A stretch of DNA of 64,000 bases, from positions 310,001 through 374,000 of the forward strand of contig NZ_PYAS01000006.1 in the NCBI RefSeq assembly GCF_003014695.1, given 5' to 3'. A program made the position numbers and the translations under genes. Below the pieces are notes generated by a model that ran no database searches, was not told where the DNA came from, and saw only the letters and a list, made by a program, of their open reading frames with translations. Shown piece after piece: positions 35,575 to 44,114 of this stretch (position 1 is the stretch's first letter; each line of letters begins with the position of its first letter). The DNA is from Dyadobacter jiangsuensis (lineage in GTDB: Bacteria; Bacteroidota; Bacteroidia; Cytophagales; Spirosomataceae).

Positions 35575-36687
35575 ATGAAGCCACCGCTGGAAAAGTTTAT
35601 CGACCGCATTGAGGCATTACAATCGACCGGTAATGCATTGTTCCCCAAGGGCATTTTCCCGGCACAGCGGTCCAACTCCATGATAGGCTACCGGCGGCCC
35701 GACACGACGATGTTCTTCTCGGCGATCATCACCTTCACGCTGCAATCCATTCGCAGATATTGCAGTACCGAAAGTCAGGCACAAATCGATGGGATCCGCA
35801 GGCAGGTCATCGCCAATTACCCCGATTTTCAGAACAAAGACGGTTTAAAAACCTATAATTTTTGGAAAACAAAGCCCTCGCGTCATTTCCCGAATGGCCG
35901 CTGGTTTCGCCGTTTCGAGCATTTCCGCATTCCCGACGATATTGATGACACCGCATTCGCCTATTTAACCACAGATCCTTCACAAGAGGAATTGCTTTGG
36001 TTAAAAGAAAAACTGACGCTCCACGCCAATGGTACTAAACTCTGGATCAGAAATACTTATCCTGAATACAAGTCATTGAGGGCCTATTCCACCTGGTTTG
36101 GCAAGAATATGTATGTGGAATTCGATGTGAGTGTGTTGAGCAATATGCTTTACTGCATTTTGCATTACCAACTCCCGCTGAATGCACACGACGAAGCAAG
36201 CTTTGAATACATCCGCTCGGTCATTGAAACACGCCGGTATATCGATGCATCATTTCGATGCGCCCACCAGTACCCGCGCACCCCACTGATCATTTACCAC
36301 GTTTCAAGGCTCATGGTAGCATTCAAACCGGCTGCATTGGTTCCCGTTTGGGAACAGTTGGCGAACGACACCGAAAACCTTCTGAAAAACACCCGCAACC
36401 GCATGGATCGGGTTCTGCTTGCTACGTCACTTATCCGGCTCGGCCGCGCCACAGAGCGCATCCCTGTCGAGGATTTTTCTGCCACGGATTTCAAAGGCTT
36501 TTACTTTTTTATAGCCGGCCTGCTGACTGCCTATGAAAACCCGGTGCTTTACAGGCTGTCGGTTAACCCGCTAGTGCACATGCATTGGACGTGCGAGGCC
36601 CATTGCTGGACGCTACTGGCAGAATACCAGGCGCTTTGGAACCAGCAGCAGCCCAATGGCGCTTTACCGTTATCCAACCCCACTTAG
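35575..36687 (+). CDS. unknown protein with a DxDDTA motif, possibly a terpene-cyclase-like toroid
   Basis: 370 residues, no signal peptide, no strong membrane helix. It is helical throughout with repeated aromatic positions. At residues 121-127 it has D-D-I-D-D-T-A, within FRIPDDIDDTAFAYLTT. This is the Asp-rich acid motif form used by class II terpene cyclases of the squalene-hopene/copalyl diphosphate fold. The typical QxxDGxW repeats are not evident, and the protein is shorter than those enzymes, so function is not established. Other notable segments are YNFWKTKPSRHFPNGRWFRRF and YPRTPLIIYHVSRLM. The next gene, a PaaE-type reductase, starts 4 bp after its stop. TAGTTTCG just upstream (about 35558) is a one-mismatch -7 box. 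Confidence 0.6.
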   Translation: MKPPLEKFIDRIEALQSTGNALFPKGIFPAQRSNSMIGYRRPDTTMFFSAIITFTLQSIRRYCSTESQAQIDGIRRQVIANYPDFQNKDGLKTYNFWKTKPSRHFPNGRWFRRFEHFRIPDDIDDTAFAYLTTDPSQEELLWLKEKLTLHANGTKLWIRNTYPEYKSLRAYSTWFGKNMYVEFDVSVLSNMLYCILHYQLPLNAHDEASFEYIRSVIETRRYIDASFRCAHQYPRTPLIIYHVSRLMVAFKPAALVPVWEQLANDTENLLKNTRNRMDRVLLATSLIRLGRATERIPVEDFSATDFKGFYFFIAGLLTAYENPVLYRLSVNPLVHMHWTCEAHCWTLLAEYQALWNQQQPNGALPLSNPT

Positions 36688-36691
36688 GCAA

Positions 36692-37744
36692 ATGGCAGAC
36701 CACACCATATCATTGAAGCTACGCGAGGTTATCCGCGAAACCGACGACGCCAAAACCTTCGTTTTCGAAACATCCGACGGTAGCCCGCTAAACTACAAGG
36801 CAGGTCAATTCCTGACCTTTCTCATTGATATGCACGGCCACGAGGTACGTCGCTCCTATTCGATGAGTTCGGCGCCGGGCGTGGACGCATTTCCTGCCAT
36901 AACCGTCAAAAGAGTGCCCAACGGCGAGATTTCACGGTTCTGGATCGATACGGTCAAAACCGGTGATACATTCAACGTGCTGGCGCCGTCTGGAAGGTTT
37001 GTACTGGAAAAAGAAGACACAGGTGCCCGCGACATCATACTGATCGGCGCAGGAAGCGGCATTACCCCGCTTTTCTCCCTTTTAAAACAAACACTTACTC
37101 AGGATCCCGAGAGCCAGGTAACGCTGATTTACGCGAGCAGGAATGTGCGCAATACGCTTTTTTGGAATAACATTATCGAATGGCAGCAACGCTTTCCCGA
37201 ACGAATGAATGTGATTCACATTCACAGCCAGCCCACCGAGGACTGGACCGGCATCCAGGGGCGCATTAACAACACCCGGCTCGAACAGCTTGTAAATAAA
37301 TCCATTCGCTTTCAGCGAGAAGACGCCCGCTTTTTTATTTGCGGGCCGTTTGAACTGATGCGTTCTGCGGGCATTACGCTGCATTTCATGGGTTTCCGGA
37401 GCGAGCAGATCCGCAAGGAGAACTTCGTGATCCCCTCCCCGCCTCCTCCGCCACCCGTTTCGTATCCGCATCGCATTATGCTCGATTTCCGCGGTTCGAT
37501 GTACGACTTGCTCGTTCCTGCGCACTCGACCGTGCTGGATGCTGCATTAGCCGAAGGAATATCGCTTCCATACAGCTGCAAAGGCGGGCGCTGCGCCTCA
37601 TGCGCGGCCGTTTGTACGAGCGGGAAGGTACATATGAGCGTGAATGAAGTCCTCACGGATCGGGATCTCGCAGAAGGCTGGATATTAACCTGTTCGTCCT
37701 ATGTCGACAGCGACGATGTGGCGATCGAATTCAGGCAGGAATAA
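36692..37744 (+). CDS. PaaE-type ferredoxin reductase with 2Fe-2S domain
   Basis: 350 residues from ATG 36692. The frame opens at 36656 inside the previous gene, but the 4-bp gap and MADHTISLKLREV favour ATG 36692. The FAD-binding barrel has RRSYSMSSAPG (Arg-x-Tyr-Ser). The NAD(P) domain has ILIGAGSGITPLFSLLK and FFICGPFELMRS. After a proline bridge (SPPPPPPP) comes a plant-type ferredoxin domain with ligands Cys296, Cys301, Cys304 and Cys334. This architecture (FNR then ferredoxin) feeds electrons to a partner oxygenase. No oxygenase is adjacent, so the partner may be the coupled unknown protein's pathway. Confidence 0.92.
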   Translation: MADHTISLKLREVIRETDDAKTFVFETSDGSPLNYKAGQFLTFLIDMHGHEVRRSYSMSSAPGVDAFPAITVKRVPNGEISRFWIDTVKTGDTFNVLAPSGRFVLEKEDTGARDIILIGAGSGITPLFSLLKQTLTQDPESQVTLIYASRNVRNTLFWNNIIEWQQRFPERMNVIHIHSQPTEDWTGIQGRINNTRLEQLVNKSIRFQREDARFFICGPFELMRSAGITLHFMGFRSEQIRKENFVIPSPPPPPPVSYPHRIMLDFRGSMYDLLVPAHSTVLDAALAEGISLPYSCKGGRCASCAAVCTSGKVHMSVNEVLTDRDLAEGWILTCSSYVDSDDVAIEFRQE

Positions 37745-37751
37745 AAACAAA

Positions 37752-37783
37752 GAAGCGTACAGACGATGCCGTACGCTTCATTT
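37752..37783 (+). terminator. terminator after the reductase gene
   Basis: A 9-bp stem GAAGCGTAC/GTACGCTTC with loop AGACGATGCC, followed by ATTTAGG. The T-run is short, so efficiency is uncertain. Confidence 0.7.
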
Positions 37784-38167
37784 AGGTTTAGGATTAGAGG
37801 AATTTCAATGAATGAATTCCTGAAAAGGTTAAGTGTTAGGAATATTAAAGAATAAAATTTTCTTTCTTATCTTATTTACAAAATTACTTGCCAAATTGGT
37901 TTTTCCTAGCAAAATTTAAAAAAGTGTTCGAGCACGCATTAAAAAAAGTACATTGGGCTCGTGCACGCATGGGGTCACCAATAGTGGTTTTTAGTCAGGT
38001 AAAACTAATGTGCAGCGCCAATAATCTCAAATTTATTATAAAAAAAATTTGAAAAATTTTGTTCAGCATAGTTGCCTTTCACTAGAAACACGCTATTTAA
38101 CCCATCTTCATAATTACTTGTTAGATTTGCTGAACGGAACCGAAAAATCCCTGAATAATAGTCGAGT
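37784..38167. other. AT-rich intergenic region with candidate LacI operators
   Basis: A 384-bp stretch with no gene. It holds two similar sites 31 bp apart: TTCGAGCACGCAT (37927-37939) and CTCGTGCACGCAT (37958-37970). The second has the palindromic core CGTGCACG, and the first is an approximate GTG-N6-CAC palindrome. TAGATTTG at 38122-38129 is a perfect -7 box 38 bp before the regulator's GTG start, without a clear -33 TTG. The sites may be autoregulatory operators of the LacI-type gene that follows. Confidence 0.45.
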
Positions 38168-39232
38168 GTGAAAAAGAAAATTGTCAGAATCAAAGATATT
38201 GCGGAAAGGGCACAAACCTCCAAAGGCACCGTGGACCGCGTGTTGCACAACCGCGGCAGAGTGGCCGACGATGTCCGGGAGCGCATCCTGGCCATCATCA
38301 AAGAATTGAATTACGAGCCGAACCTGATTGCCCAATCGCTGAAATCGCAGCGGGCTTTCAACCTGGCAGCCCTTATCCCCGACCCCAACCTCGACTCCTA
38401 CTGGGAAGCACCACACAACGGTCTTGAAAAGGCCGAAAAGGAACTCCGGCAATACGGGGTACGTATTACCAAGTTTATTTTCAATTCCCATTCCGACACT
38501 TCTTTTATCGCCAAAGCGAAGGAAGTTGGCCGCGAACATCCCGACGGCCTGCTTATCGCACCGATATTTTACAAAGAAGCACTACCGTTCTTCAAAGAGT
38601 GGGCGGAAATGGGCATTCCTTACGTGCTTTTCAACACGCAGATCGAGCATGTGAACCCGCTCTGCTATATTGGTCAGGATTCGTACCGGAGTGGCTCGCT
38701 GGCTGCGAAAATCCTGCGTTTCGGGCTGCATTCACCGGGTACTGTACTGGTGGCGCACGTGAATGAGGACATCTCCAACTCGGCGCATTTGATTACCAAG
38801 GAAGAAGGCTTCCGCGATTTTTTCAAAAGTGAGCAACTTGAAGATACGTTCAAGGTGATCAGTAACGAAATCAACTTCCCGGACGAGGAAGGGCCCGATA
38901 AGCAGCTGGATGAACTCCGTAAGCAATATCCCGACCTAAGTGCGATATACGTCACCAACTCAAAAGCATTTGAAGTAGCGGCTTATCTTGAAAAGAATGC
39001 ATTGAAGGATATCAAACTGATCGGTTATGACCTCATCGGCCGTAACCAGCAATACCTCAACAAAGGCATTATCGATTTCCTGATTAACCAGAATCCATTA
39101 GGACAAGGTTACTGGGGCATTCACCAGCTGGCCAACCATTTGATTTTCAAAAAGGAGATCCCGGCGATCAAATTCCTGCCGCTCGATATTATTACCAAGG
39201 AGAATCTGGATTACTATCTCGATCCGCAGTAA
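38168..39232 (+). CDS. LacI family transcriptional regulator
   Basis: 354 residues with a GTG start at 38168 (no ATG nearby). The N-terminal helix-turn-helix is VRIKDIAERAQTSKGTVDRVLHNRG (about residues 6-30), and the hinge helix is PNLIAQSLKSQR. A periplasmic-binding-protein-like effector domain follows, with FNLAALIPDPNLDSYWEAP and the dimer-type region LIGYDLIGRNQQYLNKG. The effector is likely a sugar, but no sugar genes are adjacent. A gene-free stretch and repeat cluster follow, so the target may be remote. Confidence 0.9.
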   Translation: MKKKIVRIKDIAERAQTSKGTVDRVLHNRGRVADDVRERILAIIKELNYEPNLIAQSLKSQRAFNLAALIPDPNLDSYWEAPHNGLEKAEKELRQYGVRITKFIFNSHSDTSFIAKAKEVGREHPDGLLIAPIFYKEALPFFKEWAEMGIPYVLFNTQIEHVNPLCYIGQDSYRSGSLAAKILRFGLHSPGTVLVAHVNEDISNSAHLITKEEGFRDFFKSEQLEDTFKVISNEINFPDEEGPDKQLDELRKQYPDLSAIYVTNSKAFEVAAYLEKNALKDIKLIGYDLIGRNQQYLNKGIIDFLINQNPLGQGYWGIHQLANHLIFKKEIPAIKFLPLDIITKENLDYYLDPQ

Positions 39233-39260
39233 TGCGACGACGTGCTGGATTGTCAGATGT

Positions 39261-39580
39261 GGTCAGGTATTGTCATGTATTGACGGGCCAGATCAAAGGT
39301 TGTGAGGTGCATTCAGTTATTAAATTGATCGGGAGGCAAATGCCGTCAGGCATGTAACACCGGTAGGAAACGTAACCCGATGGATTATGTCAGAAATGCC
39401 GTCAGGCATGCAACAACAGCTCATTGTTGTTACATGCCTGACGGCATTTCTCAAAATACATCATTCGCTTCGATTGCTACCTATGTTTCATCGCTACGCG
39501 ATTTATCCTCTGCATTATCTTACGTTATACAAATGTACAATCTCTGACTTCCTATCTACAACAATTGACAATACCTGACC
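39261..39580. repeat. compound repeat bounded by perfect 15-bp inverted repeats
   Basis: GGTCAGGTATTGTCA at 39261-39275 is repeated exactly in inverted orientation at 39566-39580. Between them lies the REP-like hairpin described separately. The outer arms are part of short GTCAG/TTGTCA-rich runs, and a similar run occurs at 31003-31035. No coding sequence fits inside, and the whole lies between two convergent genes. Confidence 0.7.
39338..39450. repeat. REP-like palindromic repeat (three copies)
   Basis: The 14-mer ATGCCGTCAGGCAT occurs directly at 39340-39353 and 39396-39409 and inverted at 39434-39447. The second and third copies form a hairpin with 25-bp arms (39393-39417 with 39426-39450), one mismatch and an 8-nt loop. 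The first copy is followed by GTAACACCGGTAGGAAACGT. This is the structure of a REP/BIME unit. No REP-associated transposase is in the window. Confidence 0.85.
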
Positions 39581-39610
39581 TCTCTCCTCACGGTGCGAAA
39601 TACCATATCG

Positions 39611-42202
39611 TTACAAATCCCCAAACTGACTATACATTTCTTTCAGCTTCGGTTCGGTTTCTTTCGCGCGGATGTCTTTCCGGAGTGCTGTCACACCCTG
39701 GATGTCAGTAAGCAGTCCCAGCGCCTGAAAAGCACCGAAACGGACGAAATAGGAAGAGTTGTCGCGCGCGAGGCCTTCCAGGATCGGAATGCTTTTGCGT
39801 TGGATATCCTGCTTCGATTTGATCAGGTATTTACCAAAAACTTGCAGGAAGTTGTATTTCTCCGTCGGCTTCATGGCCTTCATTTTCGCTAGGAACCATT
39901 CGAACCGCTCGGGCTGCGCTAAGCCTGCGTAATAATTGCCTACCGATGTAATAATGGCATCATTAGGCGAATTTTCGAATTGCGCCGCTACTTCCGCCGC
40001 GTCGTTGGGCTGGCTCATCAGGTATTTCTCAATCGCTACCGACGCTACGAGGTAAGAGCTGTCCGTCAGCGCCGCTTTGAAAATCGGATCGCTGTTATTG
40101 TCGCCGAATGAAGCCAGCGTGATGATCGCTTCGGAGCGCACCTGCGGATGCGGGTCCTTCTGCGCGCGATTCTGGATTACCTTCTCAATATCTGCAAACC
40201 CTTCTCCCGCATATTCCGCGAAATTACTGATCGCCATTTGACGCAGCTTCCAGAACGGATCGTCCATCGCCTTCACGAGGATTTTGCGGGCCGTGGTGTC
40301 AGCCAACGCACCTTCGAGAGAAGATAATGCCTCATACTTGTGCAGGAACCGGTCGGAATTGACATACTGAAACTCCATTTCCGGTCTGTTTTTATCGTGC
40401 TCGACAACCGCCAGCAGGTTCGCATCGGCATCAAATATCACCAGATCAGGTTTTTTCGCGGCCGGGAATTCAAGGGTCTGGTTTACTTTATCCACCACCA
40501 CATCGTAACGGCTCTTTTTACCGGAAACCCACACATCGACTTTTGTGGGCAGGCGATAAACCGTTGTGGCCAGCGTGTCCTGCGTTTGTTTTATTTTCAA
40601 AACCACTTTTGACTGCGCCGGCACAAACTGCTGGTCGATCTTCAACGACGGGTGTCCGGGGCGGAGGAACCACTGATCAAAGAACCAGTTCAAATCCTGC
40701 CCGGTCACTTTTTCGAAAGCAATACGCAATTCATCGATTTCGGCCGTTCCAAACGCGTGCGATTTGAGATACAGCTGCAATGCCGCGAAGAATGCATCAT
40801 CCCCCACCAACGACCGAAGCATATGCAAAATGCGGCCTCCCTTGGCATAGGAATGCGCGTCGAACATATTCTCGCGATCCTTATAAAAGTAACGGATCAT
40901 CGGCACCTGCTTGGTTTCCGATTCCGCCAGGTATTCTTTCGTTTCCTGCAAATTACCCCAGTCAGCCTCAAAGCGACCATCGTTATACTCACTCCAAAGG
41001 TATTCGGCATAATTGGCAAACGACTCGTTCAATGGGAGTTGCCCCCATTCTTCCGCCGTTACATAATCACCGAACCAGTGGTGCGCCAGTTCATGCGCGA
41101 TCACAGCGTCGGAATTCCCGTCAACGAGCGAGCGGGCATCGTTCTGCACGCCTTCCTCATGAACCGTCGCCGTGGTATTTTCCATAGCGCCGGCCACAAA
41201 ATCGCGTACGGCAATCTGTGCATATTTCTCCCACGGATATTCCACGCCGAAGATATTGGTAAAGAAACCCATCATTTCCGGTGTCCGCCCGAAGATCGCG
41301 TGCGCATCGGCACCGTATTTCGGCTCAACGTAATAGCTCAGTTCCAGTCCGTTTGGCATCATATCCTTAGCCACCGCAAAATCGCCTACCGCAATCATAG
41401 CAAGGTACGGAGCGTGCGGCCGGGTTTGTTTCCAGTGATCGGTGCGCAGGCCCTTTTTGCCTTCCTCCTGCCCGACGAGCAAGCCATTGGAAAGGGTTTT
41501 ATAAGTGCTGTCAACCGTAATGTAGATGTCCTGGGTAAACTTCTGGTTCGGTGCGTCGATCGTCGGGAACCAGCAAGAACTGCCCTCGGTCTCGCCCTGC
41601 GTCCATACCTGCCGCGGTTTGCCTTCGTCGAGGCCGTCGGCATTAATAAAGTACAAGCCTTTATCGGAAGCGCTGTCGTCCTCCTTGCCTCTCGGCACGT
41701 CGTTTGGTTTCGCGATGTAGTCGATTTTTACAAACAGCGTGTCCTTACGGGTGTATTCCTGACCGAGTTTAATGGTGAGCTTGCGCTTGTCGTAAGTGAA
41801 TTCCAGCTTCTTTTTAACCTTCCCGGCAATTTCCTCACCAGTCAGGTCGCCATATTCGCCGGCAGCATCCAGCATTGAAATACCTTTTATTTCAAACCCT
41901 TTTGCATCGAGTTCGAGCGTATTCTGCGGATAAAAATGGGGCTTGAACTTCAAAATCGCGGACGCGGGCACCTGCTGTTTGACCCAATCCAGCTGCACAT
42001 CCAGCCGGGTATACAAAATATCGCTCTTGCGAACTCTTTCGGGCCGGTAAGGTCCCTGCTTGGTGACCGTGCCTGGATTTCTTCGGTAGAGTGTGTCAGC
42101 ATCGACGCCGGCCAATGCCGGAGCGCTGAATGAAAGAGAAAGTATGCCAAAAATTGTAAAGATCAATCGGTTCAAAGAAGGCCTTTTAATATCACCGGTC
42201 AT
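39611..42202 (-). CDS. M1 family zinc aminopeptidase with C-terminal HEAT-like repeats
   Basis: 863 residues from the ATG at 42202. The frame is open to 42391, but the extra 63 residues overlap the upstream permease end and are not protein-like, whereas MTGDIKRPSLNRLIFTIFGILSLSFSAPALAG is a signal peptide. The exopeptidase motif GAMEN is at about residue 336. The zinc site HELAHHWFGD with the downstream Glu in WGQLPLNESFANY is near 368. The C-terminal 250 residues form HEAT-like helices (KDPHPQVRSEAIITLASFGD). It should remove N-terminal residues from peptides in the periplasm. It is the last gene of the rbfA-permease-M1 run. Confidence 0.92.
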   Translation of the reverse strand: MTGDIKRPSLNRLIFTIFGILSLSFSAPALAGVDADTLYRRNPGTVTKQGPYRPERVRKSDILYTRLDVQLDWVKQQVPASAILKFKPHFYPQNTLELDAKGFEIKGISMLDAAGEYGDLTGEEIAGKVKKKLEFTYDKRKLTIKLGQEYTRKDTLFVKIDYIAKPNDVPRGKEDDSASDKGLYFINADGLDEGKPRQVWTQGETEGSSCWFPTIDAPNQKFTQDIYITVDSTYKTLSNGLLVGQEEGKKGLRTDHWKQTRPHAPYLAMIAVGDFAVAKDMMPNGLELSYYVEPKYGADAHAIFGRTPEMMGFFTNIFGVEYPWEKYAQIAVRDFVAGAMENTTATVHEEGVQNDARSLVDGNSDAVIAHELAHHWFGDYVTAEEWGQLPLNESFANYAEYLWSEYNDGRFEADWGNLQETKEYLAESETKQVPMIRYFYKDRENMFDAHSYAKGGRILHMLRSLVGDDAFFAALQLYLKSHAFGTAEIDELRIAFEKVTGQDLNWFFDQWFLRPGHPSLKIDQQFVPAQSKVVLKIKQTQDTLATTVYRLPTKVDVWVSGKKSRYDVVVDKVNQTLEFPAAKKPDLVIFDADANLLAVVEHDKNRPEMEFQYVNSDRFLHKYEALSSLEGALADTTARKILVKAMDDPFWKLRQMAISNFAEYAGEGFADIEKVIQNRAQKDPHPQVRSEAIITLASFGDNNSDPIFKAALTDSSYLVASVAIEKYLMSQPNDAAEVAAQFENSPNDAIITSVGNYYAGLAQPERFEWFLAKMKAMKPTEKYNFLQVFGKYLIKSKQDIQRKSIPILEGLARDNSSYFVRFGAFQALGLLTDIQGVTALRKDIRAKETEPKLKEMYSQFGDL

Positions 42203-42282
42203 ATCCGCTTTCTGATTGATTGCTAGGAAGTAAGTCAATGTAAATAAGTTAATAAACGATTTTCTGGCGTTTTCGGGCCATG

Positions 42283-43509
42283 CTACACCCGCAGCAGCGC
42301 ACCCGCCTCTGCGGCCCTTCTGGCCGGGATGTACGAAACAACCATAGTTATCATAACGACAATTACGCCTGTGTAGAGTATGTCTTCCCAAATTAATTTA
42401 ACAGGATAAGCGTCTACCAGCGAGGTGGTCATACCCATCGAAACAAAGCCGTACCGCATTTGCAGCCAACAGATGATAATACCGCCCAAAAGCCCCGCAA
42501 TGGCGCCCGAAAATGCCACGATCGCCCCTTCGGCCAAAAAGATCCGCCTCACCAGCGACTGCGTTGCCCCCATCGCGAACAGCATCGAAACATCCTTCTT
42601 TTTCTCTATCGCTAACATGCTGAGCGAGAAAAAGATATTGATTGCAGCTACTAAAATAATCAGCGAAAGGGTGACTGCCACAAAAAGCTTTTCCAATTTT
42701 ATTGCCCGGAGCAAATCCGCATTCAGCGAATCCCGGTCTTTCACTACAAAAGTCTTGCCCAGCTTCCCACCGATCTCCTCACTCACGTCCTTCTCTGTAT
42801 AACCCGGCGCAATGTAAACTTCCAACGCAGTAAGCTCCCCGTTGTACCCCATCAGGCTTTCGACCTGCTTCAACGGGGCAATAATGTAGTCGTCGTAGCG
42901 CGATTCGATGGAAAACACACCACCCGGGCGCAGGTTCAACTGATTGAATGCCTCGGGGGACGTCAGGTTGAGCGTCTTCGTGCCGGTACGCGGGTAAAGG
43001 AGTTCAAGTGGCGTGAATATGTCTTCGAGAGAAATAGATAATGCATTCCGGATACCTTCCGCAATAATCGCGTAAGGCGTGCCATTCTCCCCGACGAGTT
43101 TCACCGAGCCTTCAATAATGGCTGTATCGAGCTGTTTCTGTTGTTCGAAGGTACTGTCGACGCCTTTCAGACGAATAATGGTTTGCTGACTTCCATAACG
43201 GGCCAATGCATTGTCTTCAATCACCTTCGTGACCAGCTTTACGCCCTTTACGGCTTTCAGTTCAGCCATCAATGCAGGCGTCATCTTGAACCGCTTACCT
43301 TCCGCGGGAACGATGCGTACATCCGAATCGAAAGTTTGGAAGATCTTGCGGTTGAGATCCTCCATCCCGTTGAACACCGACAATACCACCACCATTGCCA
43401 TCGTCCCGACCGCCACGCCGGCCATAGCAATGCGTGCGATCAGACTGATGAAACTCCTTTTGTTACGCGAAAAAAAGTAGCGAACGGCAATCCGGTAGGA
43501 AATGTCCAT
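42283..43509 (-). CDS. ABC transporter permease, LolC/LolE type
   Basis: 408 residues with four membrane helices. An N-terminal helix is followed by a periplasmic domain of about 220 residues, and three C-terminal FtsX helices carry AIEKKKDVSMLFAMGATQSLVRRIFLAEGA. The start MDISYRIAVRYFFSRNKRSFISLIARIAMAGVAVGT is typical of lipoprotein-releasing permeases. The ATPase is not adjacent. It starts 16 bp after rbfA and ends 80 bp before the M1 peptidase start. The rbfA-permease order is shared by many Bacteroidota. Confidence 0.9.
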   Translation of the reverse strand: MDISYRIAVRYFFSRNKRSFISLIARIAMAGVAVGTMAMVVVLSVFNGMEDLNRKIFQTFDSDVRIVPAEGKRFKMTPALMAELKAVKGVKLVTKVIEDNALARYGSQQTIIRLKGVDSTFEQQKQLDTAIIEGSVKLVGENGTPYAIIAEGIRNALSISLEDIFTPLELLYPRTGTKTLNLTSPEAFNQLNLRPGGVFSIESRYDDYIIAPLKQVESLMGYNGELTALEVYIAPGYTEKDVSEEIGGKLGKTFVVKDRDSLNADLLRAIKLEKLFVAVTLSLIILVAAINIFFSLSMLAIEKKKDVSMLFAMGATQSLVRRIFLAEGAIVAFSGAIAGLLGGIIICWLQMRYGFVSMGMTTSLVDAYPVKLIWEDILYTGVIVVMITMVVSYIPARRAAEAGALLRV

Positions 43510-43525
43510 GGGCTCGAACTTGAAA

Positions 43526-43909
43526 TCAGTAGCTATCTTCCTCCTCGTCGGGCTGTGCAGGCGGGATCACCAGATCCGCAAACAACTGATCCATTTTGGC
43601 TGCGTACTCCGCAGTGTCGTCGATATAGAATTGCAGGTGCGGAACGATCCTCAACTGGTGACGGACGCGTTCGGCGAGCTTCTGGCGGATAAAACGGGTA
43701 TTTTCCCGGATCGTTTCCAGCAGCATGGTTTTGTTTTTATCGGGCAGGAAGCTCAGGTACGCACGCGCAATGCTGAGGTCGGGCGTTACGCGCACGGCGG
43801 TGATCGTCACAAACGACCCGTGGGTAAGGTGCTGCGCATCTTTCTGAAAAATTTCTCCCAGGTCTTTCTGTATTTGCCTGCCTACTTTTTGTTGTCTTTT
43901 CGATTCCAT
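43526..43909 (-). CDS. rbfA: 30S ribosome-binding factor RbfA
   Basis: 127 residues from ATG 43909. The frame reaches 43990, but MESKRQQKVGRQIQKDLGEIFQKD is the normal start. The KH-like fold shows FVTITAVRVTPDLSIARAYLSFLP and LRIVPHLQFYIDDTAEYAAKMDQL, and the C-terminal tail is acidic (DEEEDSY). It helps mature the 5' end of 16S rRNA. It is the first gene of the unit with the permease and M1 peptidase. Confidence 0.93.
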   Translation of the reverse strand: MESKRQQKVGRQIQKDLGEIFQKDAQHLTHGSFVTITAVRVTPDLSIARAYLSFLPDKNKTMLLETIRENTRFIRQKLAERVRHQLRIVPHLQFYIDDTAEYAAKMDQLFADLVIPPAQPDEEEDSY

Positions 43910-44043
43910 GTCTTGAATGTTAAACGGAGGGGTTTTGCCGGTCCTGACCGCACATCCTGGTTCACCAGTTAGGCTGATGTAAACTAACATCTCCTAAATC
44001 ATTCCCTCTCTCCTTTCAATAAGTACAAATATCCATACTTATT

Positions 44044-44075
44044 TTGTTTTTGTAGAACCCGGCATTGTAATTTCG
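44044..44075 (+). promoter_or_regulatory. candidate promoter of the DUF6427-like gene
   Basis: TTG at 44044-44046 and TAATTTCG at 44068-44075 are 21 nt apart. The -7 box has one mismatch to TAnnTTTG. The predicted start of transcription is about 33 nt before the TTG start codon at 44115. Confidence 0.4.
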
Positions 44076-44114
44076 TGAAACTTATTCCCGTAAGATACCT
44101 AATCCACCAGCCGC

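Noticed and set aside
39338-39450. REP copies considered as a CRISPR array
   Set aside because: Only three short copies, one inverted, with unequal spacing and no cas gene.
40652-41878. Open frame of 408 residues on the plus strand
   Set aside because: It is fully antisense to the M1 aminopeptidase, whose motifs are clear, and it has no protein-like features of its own.
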